Shown in pieces: positions 10,762 to 21,104 of a stretch of DNA of 64,000 bases; the stretch's first letter is position 1; each line of letters starts with the position of its first letter. Source of the DNA: SAR116 cluster alpha proteobacterium HIMB100 (GTDB lineage: Bacteria; Pseudomonadota; Alphaproteobacteria; Puniceispirillales; Puniceispirillaceae); contig AFXB01000008.1 of NCBI GenBank assembly GCA_000238815.2, positions 62,001 through 126,000 of the forward strand. Direction: 5' to 3'. The position numbers and the translations under genes are program-made. The notes under the pieces are model-generated. The model worked only from the letters and a program-made list of their open reading frames with translations. It was not told where the DNA came from and searched no databases.

Positions 10762-12084
10762 ATGCGTCTGACCCAGTATTTTCTGCCCATGTTAAAAGAA
10801 AACCCGAAAGAGGCGCAAATTGTCTCCCACCGTTTGATGTTGAGAGCGGGGATGATCCAACAATCAAGTGCGGGCATTTATTCCTGGCTCCCCTTTGGTC
10901 TAAGGGTGCTTAACAAAATAGAGCAGATTGTGCGTGAAGAACAAAATGCGGCTGGGGCGCATGAAATTAAAATGCCGACAATTCAGCCAGCTGAGTTGTG
11001 GCAGGAATCAGGCCGCTATGATGATTACGGTCTGGAAATGCTGCGGATCAATGACAGACATGATCGGGATATGCTTTATGGTCCGACCAATGAAGAGCAG
11101 GTAACCGATATTTGTCGAACGCATCTGAAAAGCTACAAATCTCTGCCGCTGAATCTATATCACATCCAGTGGAAGTTCCGGGATGAGGTGCGTCCGCGTT
11201 TTGGGGTGATGCGGGGGCGTGAATTTCTGATGAAAGACGCCTATTCCTTCGATCTGACGAAAGAAGATGCACGCCAGGCCTATAACAGGATGTTTGTATC
11301 CTACCTGAAAACCTTTGCCCGGCTGGGGCTGACGGCCATCCCTATGGAAGCTGATACCGGACCTATTGGCGGTGACCTGAGCCACGAATTTATTATTCTG
11401 GCGGATACCGGGGAAAGTGGCGTCTTTTTTCATAAAGATTGGGAACAAACCAATCTGGTAGCAGAGATCAATTATGGTGATGATCTGCAGCCCGTGGTTG
11501 ACCGGTTTACATCACTTTATGCCAAGACAGATGAAACCCATGACCCGAAAAGCTGTCCTGTGGCTGAAGGGGATCTGTTGACACGGCGGGGCATTGAGGT
11601 TGGCCATATTTTTTATTTTGGCACGAAATACTCTGCGAAAATGGGGGCAGCTGTCTCTGGTCCTGATGGCGCAATGACAGAACTCCATATGGGCTCATAT
11701 GGCATTGGCGTGTCTCGTTTGGTGGGGGCAATTATTGAAGCCAGCCACGATGATAAGGGCATTATCTGGCCAGCCAGTATCAGCCCGTTTGATGCCGGGA
11801 TTGTCAATCTGAAGCCAGGTCATGAAAGCACTGATAATGTCACTGAGGCCATCTATGCGAAATGTCGTGAAGCTGGTTTTGATGTGCTTCTTGATGACAG
11901 CTCAGATTCAGCTGGTGCAAAATTAGCGTCAATGGATTTGATTGGTCTGCCATGGCAGATTGTGGCTGGTCCCCGATCTGTTGATCGCGGCGTGGTCGAA
12001 CTGAAAAACAGAAAGACAGGCCAGACAGAAGAGGTTGGGGTGGATGAGGCCCCGGCCCGTCTGATCGCCGCCTTATCTGGCTGA
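10762..12084 (+). CDS. proS: Prolyl-tRNA synthetase, short alphaproteobacterial form
   Basis: 440 residues from ATG 10762 ([19 protein letters not shown]), preceded by GGAGCTTAAGG; an earlier in-frame TTG at 10741 is rejected. It charges tRNA-Pro. Class II motif 2 is visible in [19 protein letters not shown] and motif 3 in [16 protein letters not shown]. The enzyme goes from [12 protein letters not shown] to the anticodon-binding domain without the roughly 180-residue editing insertion of E. coli ProRS, as is usual in alphaproteobacteria. Proofreading of Ala-tRNA-Pro would then need a separate YbaK/ProX-type protein, not seen here. It is the first gene of the proS-lolC-lolD-dnaE series. Confidence 0.95.
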   Translation: MRLTQYFLPMLKENPKEAQIVSHRLMLRAGMIQQSSAGIYSWLPFGLRVLNKIEQIVREEQNAAGAHEIKMPTIQPAELWQESGRYDDYGLEMLRINDRHDRDMLYGPTNEEQVTDICRTHLKSYKSLPLNLYHIQWKFRDEVRPRFGVMRGREFLMKDAYSFDLTKEDARQAYNRMFVSYLKTFARLGLTAIPMEADTGPIGGDLSHEFIILADTGESGVFFHKDWEQTNLVAEINYGDDLQPVVDRFTSLYAKTDETHDPKSCPVAEGDLLTRRGIEVGHIFYFGTKYSAKMGAAVSGPDGAMTELHMGSYGIGVSRLVGAIIEASHDDKGIIWPASISPFDAGIVNLKPGHESTDNVTEAIYAKCREAGFDVLLDDSSDSAGAKLASMDLIGLPWQIVAGPRSVDRGVVELKNRKTGQTEEVGVDEAPARLIAALSG

Positions 12085-12120
12085 AAGGTCCGTTAATGGG
12101 CAGGAACATGAAAAACCAAA

Positions 12121-13386
12121 ATGGCGGGGGGCGCTATGATCATCAGGCCTGTTGAACGGTTTCTGGCGTTCCGTTATCTGCGTGCAAGGCGGGCTGAGGG
12201 GTTCATTTCTGTTATTGCCTGGTTTTCCTTTCTGGGCATAACCCTTGGCGTGGCGACCTTGATCATCGTGATGAGCGTGATGAACGGGTTTCGCGCAGAA
12301 CTGATTGACCGGATTTTGGGCCTGAACGGGCATATCGGCGTGTTCACCTCAGACGGACGTCCTTTGGAAGAGTATGAGAAAGTCTCGTTTCGTTTGTCTG
12401 AAATTCCGACAATCGTTGCCGCGACCCCTCAGGTGCAAGGCCAGGTTATGGTCACGTCTCCGCGGAATGCGCTTGGTGGTGTGGTGCGTGGAGTGATTTG
12501 GTCTGATTTGGCCGCACGGAAGCCGCTTTGGGACAGCCTGTCTCAACAAGCCATATCAGCATTCCGGGACGAGGGCGGGCTCTTAATCGGCGAGACCATG
12601 GCGTTTCGTCTTGGGGTAAAGCCAGGTGATAAAATCAGCCTGCTTTCTGCCAAGGGACGCACGACTGCCTTTGGCTCTGTGCCGACGCGTCGGTCCTATG
12701 TGGTTGCGGGTTTGTTTAAAGTGGGGATGCATGAATATGACAGCAGCTTTATTTTCATGCCCTTATCTTCAGCTCAATCCTTTTTTGCTCTGCCTGATGC
12801 GGTAACAGGGATCGAACTCTATTCCAGCAGCCCTTTGCAGATCGATCGTGTTTCAGCCGCTGTCCGGGCCCAGCTTGGCCAGTCTTACCGCCTGTTCGAC
12901 TGGCAGGAAAAAAACCGCACCTTCATAAATGCGCTTCAGGTCGAACGGAATGTGATGTTTTTAATTTTGACGCTGATTATTTTGGTCGCCGCGTTCAATA
13001 TCGTCTCATCTATGATCATGCTGGTCAGGTCAAAAAATGCAGATATTGCGGTGCTGCGGTCAATGGGTGCCAGCTCGGCATCTGTGATGCGGATTTTTCT
13101 TGTTACTGGCGCCAGTATCGGCAGCATAGGCACTTTGTTCGGGACTGTCCTTGGTCTGCTAGTTTGCTGGAACATCGACAGTATTAAACAGTTTGTGGAA
13201 CGGCTTGCAGATACCACCTTATTCCCGGCTGAAATTTACTATCTTTCGAAATTGCCGGCGGTAGTGGATATCTCAGAGATCATCTCTGTGGTGGCGATGG
13301 CTCTGGTCCTCAGCTTTGTGGCCAGCCTTTATCCGGCTTGGCGCGCTGCCAGCATTTCCCCGGCCGAGGTGTTGCGTTATGAATGA
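12121..13386 (+). CDS. lolC: Lipoprotein-releasing ABC transporter permease (LolC/LolE)
   Basis: 421 residues from ATG 12121; ATG 12136, after a G-rich run, is a good alternative start. With LolD it extracts outer-membrane lipoproteins from the inner membrane and hands them to LolA. The first membrane helix carries the family hallmark GFISVIAWFSFLGI and VIVMSVMNGFRAEL-like residues 30-60. A large periplasmic domain follows, then three C-terminal helices in a FtsX/MacB fold (about 275-410). Only one permease gene is present, so it likely acts as a homodimer (LolC/LolE/LolF type). It overlaps lolD by 8 bases. Confidence 0.93.
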   Translation: MAGGAMIIRPVERFLAFRYLRARRAEGFISVIAWFSFLGITLGVATLIIVMSVMNGFRAELIDRILGLNGHIGVFTSDGRPLEEYEKVSFRLSEIPTIVAATPQVQGQVMVTSPRNALGGVVRGVIWSDLAARKPLWDSLSQQAISAFRDEGGLLIGETMAFRLGVKPGDKISLLSAKGRTTAFGSVPTRRSYVVAGLFKVGMHEYDSSFIFMPLSSAQSFFALPDAVTGIELYSSSPLQIDRVSAAVRAQLGQSYRLFDWQEKNRTFINALQVERNVMFLILTLIILVAAFNIVSSMIMLVRSKNADIAVLRSMGASSASVMRIFLVTGASIGSIGTLFGTVLGLLVCWNIDSIKQFVERLADTTLFPAEIYYLSKLPAVVDISEIISVVAMALVLSFVASLYPAWRAASISPAEVLRYE

Positions 13387-14074
13387 GGCTAATCCGATTC
13401 TGAAACTTGCCTCTGTCAGCCATGGTTATGTTCAGGCCAGCCGGCGGATTGATGTGTTGACAGATGTGAATCTGGAACTGAAAGCAGGTCGGATCACGGC
13501 TCTTGTTGGTCCATCTGGTGCGGGTAAGACCACTTTGCTGAATCTGGCCGGACTTCTTGAACAGCCAGGCTCAGGCCAGATTTGGGTTGCGGGCACAAAT
13601 GCCAGCAACCTGTCAGAACGTAAACGTACGCAGCTGCGCAGACGTCACATTGGAATGGTGTTTCAGTTTCACCGCCTGTTTCCCGAATTCAGTGCAACCG
13701 AAAACATTATGATTCCACAGATGTTGAATGGCTTGTCCAGGGCTGAAGCAGAAAAACGTGCCCAGCTGCTTCTTAGTATGGTTGGGTTATCTGAACGGGC
13801 TGCTCATCGTCCTGGCCTGCTTTCTGGCGGCGAACAGCAGCGCGTGGCAATTGCCCGTGCTGTGGCGAATGCCCCGGATATTTTGCTTGCTGATGAGCCA
13901 ACAGGAAATCTTGATCCTGAAACTGGCGAGGTCGTTTTTCAAGCTCTCCAGAAAATCATTCACGGCACACAAACGGCTGCGCTTATTGTTACCCATAATC
14001 AAAAGCTGGCCACTATGATGGATGAAGTGCTTGAACTTGAAAGCGGTCAGATTGTGCGAAAGATACGGTCATGA
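13379..14074 (+). CDS. lolD: Lipoprotein-releasing system ATP-binding protein LolD
   Basis: 231 residues from ATG 13379, inside the lolC 3' end. This is the ATPase that powers lipoprotein release. Walker A is GPSGAGKTT, the signature is [14 protein letters not shown], and Walker B with its extension is [16 protein letters not shown]. The Q-loop sits in [18 protein letters not shown] is characteristic of the MacB/LolD/FtsE family. It ends in an ATGA overlap with dnaE. Confidence 0.94.
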   Translation: MNEANPILKLASVSHGYVQASRRIDVLTDVNLELKAGRITALVGPSGAGKTTLLNLAGLLEQPGSGQIWVAGTNASNLSERKRTQLRRRHIGMVFQFHRLFPEFSATENIMIPQMLNGLSRAEAEKRAQLLLSMVGLSERAAHRPGLLSGGEQQRVAIARAVANAPDILLADEPTGNLDPETGEVVFQALQKIIHGTQTAALIVTHNQKLATMMDEVLELESGQIVRKIRS

Positions 14075-17000
14075 ACGAGCTGAGCCCCATAGCCTCACCT
14101 GCTGACAATGAGCGAACAGGTGGATGTGCGGGCTTTGTGCATTTGCGGGTGCATTCGGCTTATTCTTTGTCTGAAAGTACTTTGCGTCTGAACACTCTGG
14201 CTGAACTTGCGGCGGCTGATCATCAGCCAGCTGTGGCCATCACCGACAGCTTTAATCTGTTTGGCGCGTTTGAATTTTCCCAGAAAATGATGAAGGCCGG
14301 TGTTCAGCCGATAATTGGCGCAGTGGTCACTTTGCGGGATGCTGAAGGCACAGGCGAGGTGGTTCTGCTGGCTCAAACTGAGATGGGTTATGTTCATCTC
14401 AGCGATATGGTTTCCCAGGCCTTGCTGGCAACAGACCCTGCCCAGAAACCAGAGATTTCAACAGACTTGCTGGCTGAAAAACAGGCTGGCTTGCTGTTAT
14501 TATCCGGTGGGTATCGGCACGGGTTTTTGGGCGGGCCAGCCGCTCAGGGCCAGCAGAAAACAGCCTCAAGGCGGGCCGAGTGGCTGACATCTGTGTTTGG
14601 CAACCGGGCATTTGTCGAACTTCAGCGTCACGGCCACCCCGAAGAAGCGGCAGCTGAGCAGATGTTATTAGATTTGGCTGATGAGACTGGTCTGCCGCTG
14701 GTCGCGACAAATGACTGTCATTTTGAAAATGAACAGATGCATGTTCCGCAACGCGTGTTGCAATGTATTGCAAATTCTGACCGTTTGGCCAGCATGGCGG
14801 AAACAGGCATAACGCCCCAGCATTATTATAAAACTGCCGAACAGATGACACAGGTATTTGCCGATCTGCCTGAAGCAGTCCAGAATACCGTTCTGATTGC
14901 AAAACGCTGCTCTTTTGTTGTTGGCCAGCGTCAGCCCATTCTGCCGTCAACTGAGGCTGAGGACGAAAATACACAGCTGAGGCGGCTGGCTGAAGCAGGG
15001 TTGCGGGATCGGCTTGATACTCTGAAAATCTTGCCGAACAGTTATTTTGACGGCAGTCCTGAGCAAGAAAAAATCTATACAGACAGGCTGACCACAGAGC
15101 TGGACATCATCATCAATATGGGATTTCCGGGATATTTTCTGATCGTGTCTGATTTTATTCGGTGGGCGAAGCAGGAAAATATTCCTGTCGGTCCCGGGCG
15201 CGGGTCAGGGGCAGGTTCGGTCGTCGCCTGGGCTTTGCTGATCACTGATCTTGATCCTATTCGCTGGGGCTTGTTGTTTGAACGGTTTTTGAATCCTGAA
15301 CGGGTTTCTATGCCTGACTTCGATATCGATTTCTGTCAGGAACGGCGCGAAGAAGTGATCCGCTATGTACAGCAAAAATACGGCAGTGACCGGGTCGCCC
15401 AGATCATTACCTTCGGTACATTGCAGGCGCGCGCTGCCTTGCGTGATGTGGGACGTGTATTGGATATGCCTTATGGCCAGGTTGACCGGATTGCCAAGCT
15501 GGTGCCTAATAATCCGGCAAAACCAACCACAATTCAGCAGGCGCTGGCCTCAGAAGATGAACTGCGCGCGTTGCATGATACAGAAGAACAGGTCGCACAT
15601 CTCATCTCAACAGCGATTAAGCTTGAAGGGCTGTACCGTCATGCCTCAACTCATGCGGCAGGCTTGGTAATCGCTGACCGGTATCTGCCAGAACTTGTGC
15701 CTGTCTATCGTGACCCCCGCTCTGATATGCCCGTAACACAATTTAATATGAAGGCTGTGGAACAGGTCGGGCTGGTTAAATTTGACTTTCTGGGGCTGAA
15801 AACCCTCACTGTGATTGACAAGGCAGTGGCCTTAATCAAACAGCGTGGGATTGATCTGGATATTAACAGCATTCCTCTGGATGACGCTAAAACCTTCCAG
15901 ATGCTCACAAATGGCGACACCGTCGGTGTGTTCCAGCTGGAATCAAGCGGTATGCGTGATGTATTGCGCGGCCTGAAGCCTGACCGATTTGAAGATATCA
16001 TCGCTGTGGTCGCTTTATATCGCCCCGGGCCGATGGAAAATATCCCGACCTATATCAGCCGCAAACATGGCCGCGAAGATGTGGTCTATATGCATGACCT
16101 GCTGGAACCTATTCTGTCAGAGACCTATGGGATTATGATTTATCAGGAACAGGTCCAGCAGGCGGCACGTGATTTGGCGGGCTACACATTGGGCGGTGCT
16201 GACTTGCTTCGTCGTGCGATGGGTAAAAAAATCAAAGAAGAAATGGACCAGCAACGGGACATTTTTGTGAAAGGCTCAGGACAGAATGGTATTGATGCTC
16301 AGCTGGCCTCTGACATTTTTGACCAGATTGCTTCATTTGCGGGATATGGGTTCAATAAATCGCATGCTGCTGCTTATGCACTTGTCTGTTATCAGACCGC
16401 TTGGCTGAAAGCCAATTTCCCGGTTGAATTCATGGCCGCATCTATGACCCTTGATTACGGGAATACTGATAAATTGGCGGTTTTCCGGCAAGATTGCCGC
16501 CATCAACAGATTGATGTTCTGCCGCCGGATATAAACCAGTCCAGCCCGGCCTTTACCGTTGAAAAGGGTGCGGAGGACAAACTGTCCCTGCGTTATGCCC
16601 TTGGGGCGGTGCGGAATGTTGGCGCGGACGCAATGGATAAGCTGACAAGAGAACGTGTCCAGAACGGGCCGTTTACCTCGCTTGTCGATTTGGCCAAACG
16701 CATGCCCCGTGATGCGTGTAATAAGCGTCAGCTGGAAAATCTGGTTAAGGCAGGGGCGTTGGATTCTGTTAATCATAACCGGCGTCAGACATTTGAAGCA
16801 ATTGAACAGCTTTTGTCTCAGGCAGAGTTTTTTCGCCGTGAAGCTGAATCTGACCAAAACAGTCTGTTTGGCAGCGATGCGCCTGATGCTGTGCCTGCAT
16901 TTCGGTTTGTGGACGGGGCAGACTGGACACAGACAGACAAGCTGAGGCAAGAATTTGAGGCTTTGGGCCTTTATCTGTCATCACATCCGATGGATGAATA

Positions 17001-17553
17001 TGAAGCGCATCTCGACAGGTTGTCTATTGTCCGCTCGGATCGGCTGGAAGAGGCTATGAAGGGCCAGGCCACAGCACGCTTGCGCCTTGCAGGCCAGATT
17101 TCCTCAGTTCAGGAGCGTGTATCAGGTAAAGGAAACCGCTTTGCATTTGTACAGCTGACAGATAAAGCCGGCCTCTTTGAAGTGACATTGTTTTCGGAGG
17201 CCTTGCAGCAACATCGTGACGTGCTCAAAAGCGAGGCAGCATTGTTGGTTACAGCAGATGCGCGGGTTGAAAATGATACTATCAGGTTGCTCGGCGTGCG
17301 TCTGCAGCCTTTGGAAGAGGTCATTGCCCAACAGCATACCGGGTTGGGGCTCTGGATTGAAGATGCGCGGTGTTTAGAGGACATCAAAGCAGTGTTGCGC
17401 GAGGACGGTGGAGGGCACGCACCTTTGAAATTCTTTGTCGAGACGGGTGCTGAGCTTGTTGAAATTTCTCTGGCTTACAAATTCCGGCTCAGCGGTGCGC
17501 TGCGTGAAAAATTAAAATCTATCAGGGGGATCAGCCGGATAAAGGATATCTGA
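14071..17553 (+). CDS. dnaE: DNA polymerase III alpha subunit
   Basis: 1160 residues, the normal size of DnaE. It is the replicative polymerase subunit. An N-terminal PHP domain starts with FVHLRVHSAYSLSES. The polymerase core has VGPGRGSGAGSVVAWAL, then the catalytic aspartates in PDFDIDF at about 415-421. Later landmarks are GFNKSHAAAYALVCYQTAWL and a tandem helix-hairpin-helix region near KRQLENLVKAGALD. An OB-fold domain follows near ATARLRLAGQISSVQERVSG. Start ATG 14071 overlaps lolD in ATGA. A replication gene behind lolCD is a common alphaproteobacterial arrangement. Confidence 0.96.
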   Translation: MNELSPIASPADNERTGGCAGFVHLRVHSAYSLSESTLRLNTLAELAAADHQPAVAITDSFNLFGAFEFSQKMMKAGVQPIIGAVVTLRDAEGTGEVVLLAQTEMGYVHLSDMVSQALLATDPAQKPEISTDLLAEKQAGLLLLSGGYRHGFLGGPAAQGQQKTASRRAEWLTSVFGNRAFVELQRHGHPEEAAAEQMLLDLADETGLPLVATNDCHFENEQMHVPQRVLQCIANSDRLASMAETGITPQHYYKTAEQMTQVFADLPEAVQNTVLIAKRCSFVVGQRQPILPSTEAEDENTQLRRLAEAGLRDRLDTLKILPNSYFDGSPEQEKIYTDRLTTELDIIINMGFPGYFLIVSDFIRWAKQENIPVGPGRGSGAGSVVAWALLITDLDPIRWGLLFERFLNPERVSMPDFDIDFCQERREEVIRYVQQKYGSDRVAQIITFGTLQARAALRDVGRVLDMPYGQVDRIAKLVPNNPAKPTTIQQALASEDELRALHDTEEQVAHLISTAIKLEGLYRHASTHAAGLVIADRYLPELVPVYRDPRSDMPVTQFNMKAVEQVGLVKFDFLGLKTLTVIDKAVALIKQRGIDLDINSIPLDDAKTFQMLTNGDTVGVFQLESSGMRDVLRGLKPDRFEDIIAVVALYRPGPMENIPTYISRKHGREDVVYMHDLLEPILSETYGIMIYQEQVQQAARDLAGYTLGGADLLRRAMGKKIKEEMDQQRDIFVKGSGQNGIDAQLASDIFDQIASFAGYGFNKSHAAAYALVCYQTAWLKANFPVEFMAASMTLDYGNTDKLAVFRQDCRHQQIDVLPPDINQSSPAFTVEKGAEDKLSLRYALGAVRNVGADAMDKLTRERVQNGPFTSLVDLAKRMPRDACNKRQLENLVKAGALDSVNHNRRQTFEAIEQLLSQAEFFRREAESDQNSLFGSDAPDAVPAFRFVDGADWTQTDKLRQEFEALGLYLSSHPMDEYEAHLDRLSIVRSDRLEEAMKGQATARLRLAGQISSVQERVSGKGNRFAFVQLTDKAGLFEVTLFSEALQQHRDVLKSEAALLVTADARVENDTIRLLGVRLQPLEEVIAQQHTGLGLWIEDARCLEDIKAVLREDGGGHAPLKFFVETGAELVEISLAYKFRLSGALREKLKSIRGISRIKDI

Positions 17554-17591
17554 CCGCCGCTGCGACCTTATCTCACCACATATGTCTAAGC

Positions 17592-17620
17592 TTGCTTTTT
17601 TCCGCTCAACAGGCTATAAG
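17592..17620 (+). promoter_or_regulatory. Sigma-70-type promoter of rpsB-tsf
   Basis: TTGCTT (17592-17597) and TATAAG (17615-17620) are separated by exactly 17 bases. The start of transcription would fall near 17627, leaving a leader of about 110 bases before the rpsB ATG. The leader contains a short AGAGA/TCTCT stem near 17681-17693 and ends with AAAAGGAG as ribosome site. It could host S2 autoregulation, but no known leader motif was identified. Confidence 0.65.
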
Positions 17621-17736
17621 CACGCCATCGTCACACATGAGAGCGGCCTGAACAGCAAATTCTGTCCAGACCATCCGGTGAGAGATTATCTCTTTATCAA
17701 CTCTCATGGAGGTTCAACCGGAAAAGGAGTTAACAC

Positions 17737-18558
17737 ATGGCTGCGCCTACTTTTACTATGCGCCAACTGCTCGAAGCAGGGGTTCATTTCGGACATCACA
17801 CCAGACGCTGGAACCCAAAAATGGAACCGTTCATTTTTGGTGAGCGTAATGGTATCCACATTCTTGACTTGCAACAGACCGTGCCGCTTCTGGGTCGGGC
17901 ACTGACAGCGATGCGTGATACCGCAGCAAAAGGTGGCCGGATTTTGTTCGTCGGAACCAAGCGGGCTGCGTCTGACAAGATTGCTGAAACAGCCAAGGCG
18001 TGTGGTCAGTATTATGTGAACCACAGATGGCTTGGCGGCATGCTGACCAACTGGGCAACAGTTTCTCAGTCGATCAAGCGTCTGCGTGACCTGGAAGCGC
18101 GCCTGTCCAGTGATGAGGTTAACCAGCTGGGTAAGAAAGAAATTCTGCAGCTGACCCGCGAGCGGGACAAGCTGGAGCTGACACTTGGCGGAATCAAGGA
18201 AATGGGCGGTCTGCCAGACATGCTGTTCATTCTGGATACCAATAAAGAAGATATCGCCGTATTGGAAGCGAACAAGCTGAACATTCCTGTGGTTGCTGTA
18301 ATTGACAGTAATGCCAGCCCGGCTGGTGTTGATTTTCCAATCCCGGGCAATGATGATGCGATGCGGGCAATCACATTATATTGTGAATTGGCTCAGGCGA
18401 CTGTGCTGGACGGGTTGCAGGCTGAAATGATGGCCAGTGGTTCTGATGTTGGCGCCGCTGAGGTTGCACCGCAGGAGCCAGCTGTTGCCGAAGCCGCAGC
18501 TGAGGCTGAGCAAGCTTCAGAAGCTGCTGCTGAAGCAACTGAACAGGCATCAGCTTAA
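17737..18558 (+). CDS. rpsB: 30S ribosomal protein S2
   Basis: 273 residues. S2 binds late to the 30S head. Family landmarks are the N-terminal [20 protein letters not shown], then [21 protein letters not shown] and VDTNKE-like [14 protein letters not shown], with [11 protein letters not shown] near residue 205. The last 40 residues are an Ala/Glu-rich, acidic low-complexity tail of a kind often seen in alphaproteobacterial S2. AAAAGGAG lies just upstream of ATG 17737. It is followed by tsf, the near-universal partner. Confidence 0.97.
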   Translation: MAAPTFTMRQLLEAGVHFGHHTRRWNPKMEPFIFGERNGIHILDLQQTVPLLGRALTAMRDTAAKGGRILFVGTKRAASDKIAETAKACGQYYVNHRWLGGMLTNWATVSQSIKRLRDLEARLSSDEVNQLGKKEILQLTRERDKLELTLGGIKEMGGLPDMLFILDTNKEDIAVLEANKLNIPVVAVIDSNASPAGVDFPIPGNDDAMRAITLYCELAQATVLDGLQAEMMASGSDVGAAEVAPQEPAVAEAAAEAEQASEAAAEATEQASA

Positions 18559-18615
18559 ATTGCAGATTGTCTCTGAAGGGACGCTTTCGCCTGAAGGGTG
18601 AATTGTTTTGAGACC

Positions 18616-18637
18616 GGCCACATCTGATGAAGTGGCC
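18616..18637 (+). terminator. Stem-loop between rpsB and tsf
   Basis: GGCCAC (18616-18621) pairs with GTGGCC (18632-18637) over a 10-base loop, followed by CTCTCTGTTTGTC. With no solid T run it looks more like a processing or partial attenuation hairpin that tunes tsf against rpsB than a full terminator. Confidence 0.4.
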
Positions 18638-18677
18638 CTCTCTGTTTGTCTTCTGGATTGATAAGGAAATGAAGAAA

Positions 18678-19598
18678 ATGAGCGTAACTGCTGCACAAGT
18701 TAAAGAACTTCGCGAAAAGTCCGGCGCTGGCATGATGGATTGCAAAAAAGCGCTGAACGAAACAAACGGCGATATGGATGCCGCGGTTGATTGGCTGCGC
18801 ACCAAAGGGCTCGCCGCGGCGGCTAAGAAATCTGGTCGTGTGGCCTCTGAAGGTCTGGTTGCTGCCAGCGTTTCAGGCACAACAGGTGCTCTGGTCGAGC
18901 TGAATTCTGAAACAGACTTTGTCTCACGTAACGATGAATTCCAAGGCTTTGCAAAGACGTTGTCAGAGCTGGCCCTCGGGGTTAATGACCTGGACGCGCT
19001 CAAAGCAGCTGACTTCCCGGGCACAGGTCGTACGGTTGAAGAAGAGCTGACCCAGAAGATCGCCACCATTGGCGAGAATATGACCTTGCGCCGGATGCAG
19101 AAAGTCTCTGTTGATACCGGTCTTGTGGTGCCTTACATGCACAATGCCGTGGCGGACGGTTTGGGCCGTATTGGTGTTTTGGTTGGCCTGAACTCATCTG
19201 CAGATGAAGCCGCGCTGACAGCTCTTGGCAAGCAGCTTGCCATGCATATCGCCGCAACATCTCCGGCGTCTTTGTCAGTGGATGACCTGGACCCTGCCAT
19301 GGTGCAGCGTGAGCGTGATGTGCTGATTGAACAAGCCAAAGCTTCAGGCAAGCCTCAGGAAATTGCTGAAAAGATGGTTGAGGGCCGGATGCGCAAATAT
19401 TATGAAGAAGTTGTTCTTCTTGAACAGACCTTTGTGATTGACGGCGAAAGCAAGGTTAAAGCGGTTATTGACCAGGCAGCAAAAGATGCCGGTGCAGATA
19501 TCGCCATGTCTGGTTTCGGCCAGTTCAGCCTTGGTGAAGGCGTTGAAAAAGAAGAGACAGATTTTGCTGCTGAAGTTGCCGCTCAGCTCGGCGGCTAA
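18678..19598 (+). CDS. tsf: Elongation factor Ts
   Basis: 306 residues. EF-Ts exchanges GDP for GTP on EF-Tu. The UBA-like N-terminal module and the TDFVSRN contact to EF-Tu are clear ([19 protein letters not shown], then [12 protein letters not shown] near 75-86). ATG 18678 gives the family start MSVTAAQV with AAGGAA at a good distance; ATG 18669 in the same frame is possible. A run-on start at 18627 is rejected. Length is normal. It shares a transcript with rpsB. Confidence 0.96.
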   Translation: MSVTAAQVKELREKSGAGMMDCKKALNETNGDMDAAVDWLRTKGLAAAAKKSGRVASEGLVAASVSGTTGALVELNSETDFVSRNDEFQGFAKTLSELALGVNDLDALKAADFPGTGRTVEEELTQKIATIGENMTLRRMQKVSVDTGLVVPYMHNAVADGLGRIGVLVGLNSSADEAALTALGKQLAMHIAATSPASLSVDDLDPAMVQRERDVLIEQAKASGKPQEIAEKMVEGRMRKYYEEVVLLEQTFVIDGESKVKAVIDQAAKDAGADIAMSGFGQFSLGEGVEKEETDFAAEVAAQLGG

Positions 19599-19626
19599 CA
19601 CCGTCTGTTTTCGGTAGCAAACAAAA

Positions 19627-19658
19627 TTGCCCTCAAGCCGCTATCGGTTTGGGGGCAA
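19627..19658 (+). terminator. Long stem-loop after tsf, probable terminator
   Basis: A 14-base-pair stem with G-U pairs (TTGCCCTCAAGCCG against CGGTTTGGGGGCAA) closes on a four-base CTAT loop 28 bases after the tsf stop. The following ATTCTTT is only moderately T-rich. It would end the rpsB-tsf unit before pyrH. Confidence 0.65.
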
Positions 19659-19757
19659 ATTCTTTGTGCAGACCTTTTCTAGTGACAGCTTTAATGTCAT
19701 GATAATCAAAACCGGCTATACAGGCCCGGTCACCCATTTGTCAGGAACAGACCCGAA

Positions 19758-20486
19758 ATGTCCAGCTTCAATTATAAACGCGTCTTGCTGAAAATATCCG
19801 GTGAATCTCTGATGGGCAAACAAGCCTATGGGATCGATACAGATATGGTGTCGCGTGTTGCAGATGAAATCAAAGCTGTTGTTGACCAAGGTATGCAGGT
19901 CTGTCTTGTGATTGGCGGCGGTAATATCTTCCGCGGCGTTTCTGGCGCAGCAGCAGGAATGGAGCGGGCCACAGGTGATTATATGGGCATGCTGGCAACG
20001 GTCATGAACGCGCTGGCAATGCAAAGCGCGCTCGAACAGAAAGACGTTCCTGTCAGGGTGATGTCTGCTCTGCCGATAAGTGCTGTATGTGAGCCCTATA
20101 TCCGCCGCCGGGCGATGCGGCACATGGAAAAGGGCCGAATCGTTATCTTTGCTGCGGGTACAGGAAATCCGTTTTTCACCACTGACACAGCAGCGGCGCT
20201 CAGGGCGTCAGAAATGAATTGTGATGCATTGTTGAAAGGCACACGTGTTGACGGTGTATATGATTCTGATCCGGAAAAGGACCAGAATGCACGTCGCTTT
20301 GACGCCCTCAGCTATATGGATGTTCTGTCTCGTGACCTGAAGGTTATGGATGCATCTGCAATTTCTCTCTCGCGTGAGAACCATATTCCTATATTGGTTT
20401 TCTCCATCTCTGATCCTGGCGGTTTTCAGCGTGTTTTACAGCATGATGGTGCATTTACCCTTGTCAATGAAGCGGGTAGTCGGTAG
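19758..20486 (+). CDS. pyrH: Uridylate kinase
   Basis: 242 residues. It makes UDP from UMP. The amino-acid-kinase fold starts with [20 protein letters not shown] and continues with [12 protein letters not shown] near 50-61. The late [16 protein letters not shown] marks the ATP/UMP region. Length is normal for bacterial PyrH. Position between tsf and frr is the standard bacterial order. Its promoter was not resolved in the 159-base gap upstream beyond the tsf stem-loop. Confidence 0.96.
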   Translation: MSSFNYKRVLLKISGESLMGKQAYGIDTDMVSRVADEIKAVVDQGMQVCLVIGGGNIFRGVSGAAAGMERATGDYMGMLATVMNALAMQSALEQKDVPVRVMSALPISAVCEPYIRRRAMRHMEKGRIVIFAAGTGNPFFTTDTAAALRASEMNCDALLKGTRVDGVYDSDPEKDQNARRFDALSYMDVLSRDLKVMDASAISLSRENHIPILVFSISDPGGFQRVLQHDGAFTLVNEAGSR

Positions 20487-20542
20487 TAGGTCAGGCGGGG
20501 GATTATGCACCCTGCACCGAATCATACATAAAAGAGGACCCT

Positions 20543-21094
20543 ATGGTTGATATGAATGATGTAAGCCGCAGAATGGACGCTTCTGTATCCAGTCTGTCGA
20601 ACGATTTTTCGGGTCTGCGGGCGGGCAGAGCTTCAACGGCTATGCTTGATCCGGTTTCTGTTGATGCCTATGGCTCCAAGATGCCGCTTAATCAGGTCAG
20701 TAATATTTCAGTACCTGAATCGCGGTTGCTTACCGTTACTGTCTGGGATGCAGGCCTGACCGAACTGGTGGAAAAAGCAATCCGTGAATCTGGCTTGGGC
20801 CTGAACCCGCAAACAGAAGGGAATGTGATCCGCGTCCCGGTTCCGGACCTCAGCGAGGAGCGGCGTAAAGAGATGGTCAAAGTTGCCGGAAAATATGCAG
20901 AAGCTGGCCGTGTTGCGATCAGAAATATCCGCCGTGATGCTATTGAGGCTGTCCGCAAGGCCGAAAAGGAAGGTGGTATGTCAGAAGATGAGCGTCATGG
21001 ATTGGAAAATGATGTTCAGAAGCTGACTGACAGCCATATTGCAAATATCGATGATATGCTGGCCCAAAAGGAAAAAGATATACTCAGCGTATAA
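20543..21094 (+). CDS. frr: Ribosome recycling factor
   Basis: 183 residues, about the family's usual 185. With EF-G it splits post-termination ribosomes. The conserved LRAGRASTAMLDPVSVDAYG (residues 27-46) and the C-terminal NIRRDAIEAVRKAEKEG box are present. AAAGAGG sits just before ATG 20543. It is followed 10 bases later by uppS. Confidence 0.96.
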   Translation: MVDMNDVSRRMDASVSSLSNDFSGLRAGRASTAMLDPVSVDAYGSKMPLNQVSNISVPESRLLTVTVWDAGLTELVEKAIRESGLGLNPQTEGNVIRVPVPDLSEERRKEMVKVAGKYAEAGRVAIRNIRRDAIEAVRKAEKEGGMSEDERHGLENDVQKLTDSHIANIDDMLAQKEKDILSV

Positions 21095-21104
21095 GGTTAA
21101 GGTC

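Noticed and set aside
17582-17905. A 107-residue frame before and inside rpsB
   Set aside because: It spans the rpsB promoter and overlaps the S2 coding region in another frame.
18371-19069. A 232-residue open frame antisense to rpsB-tsf
   Set aside because: Low-complexity Ser/Ala/Gln product opposite two certain genes.
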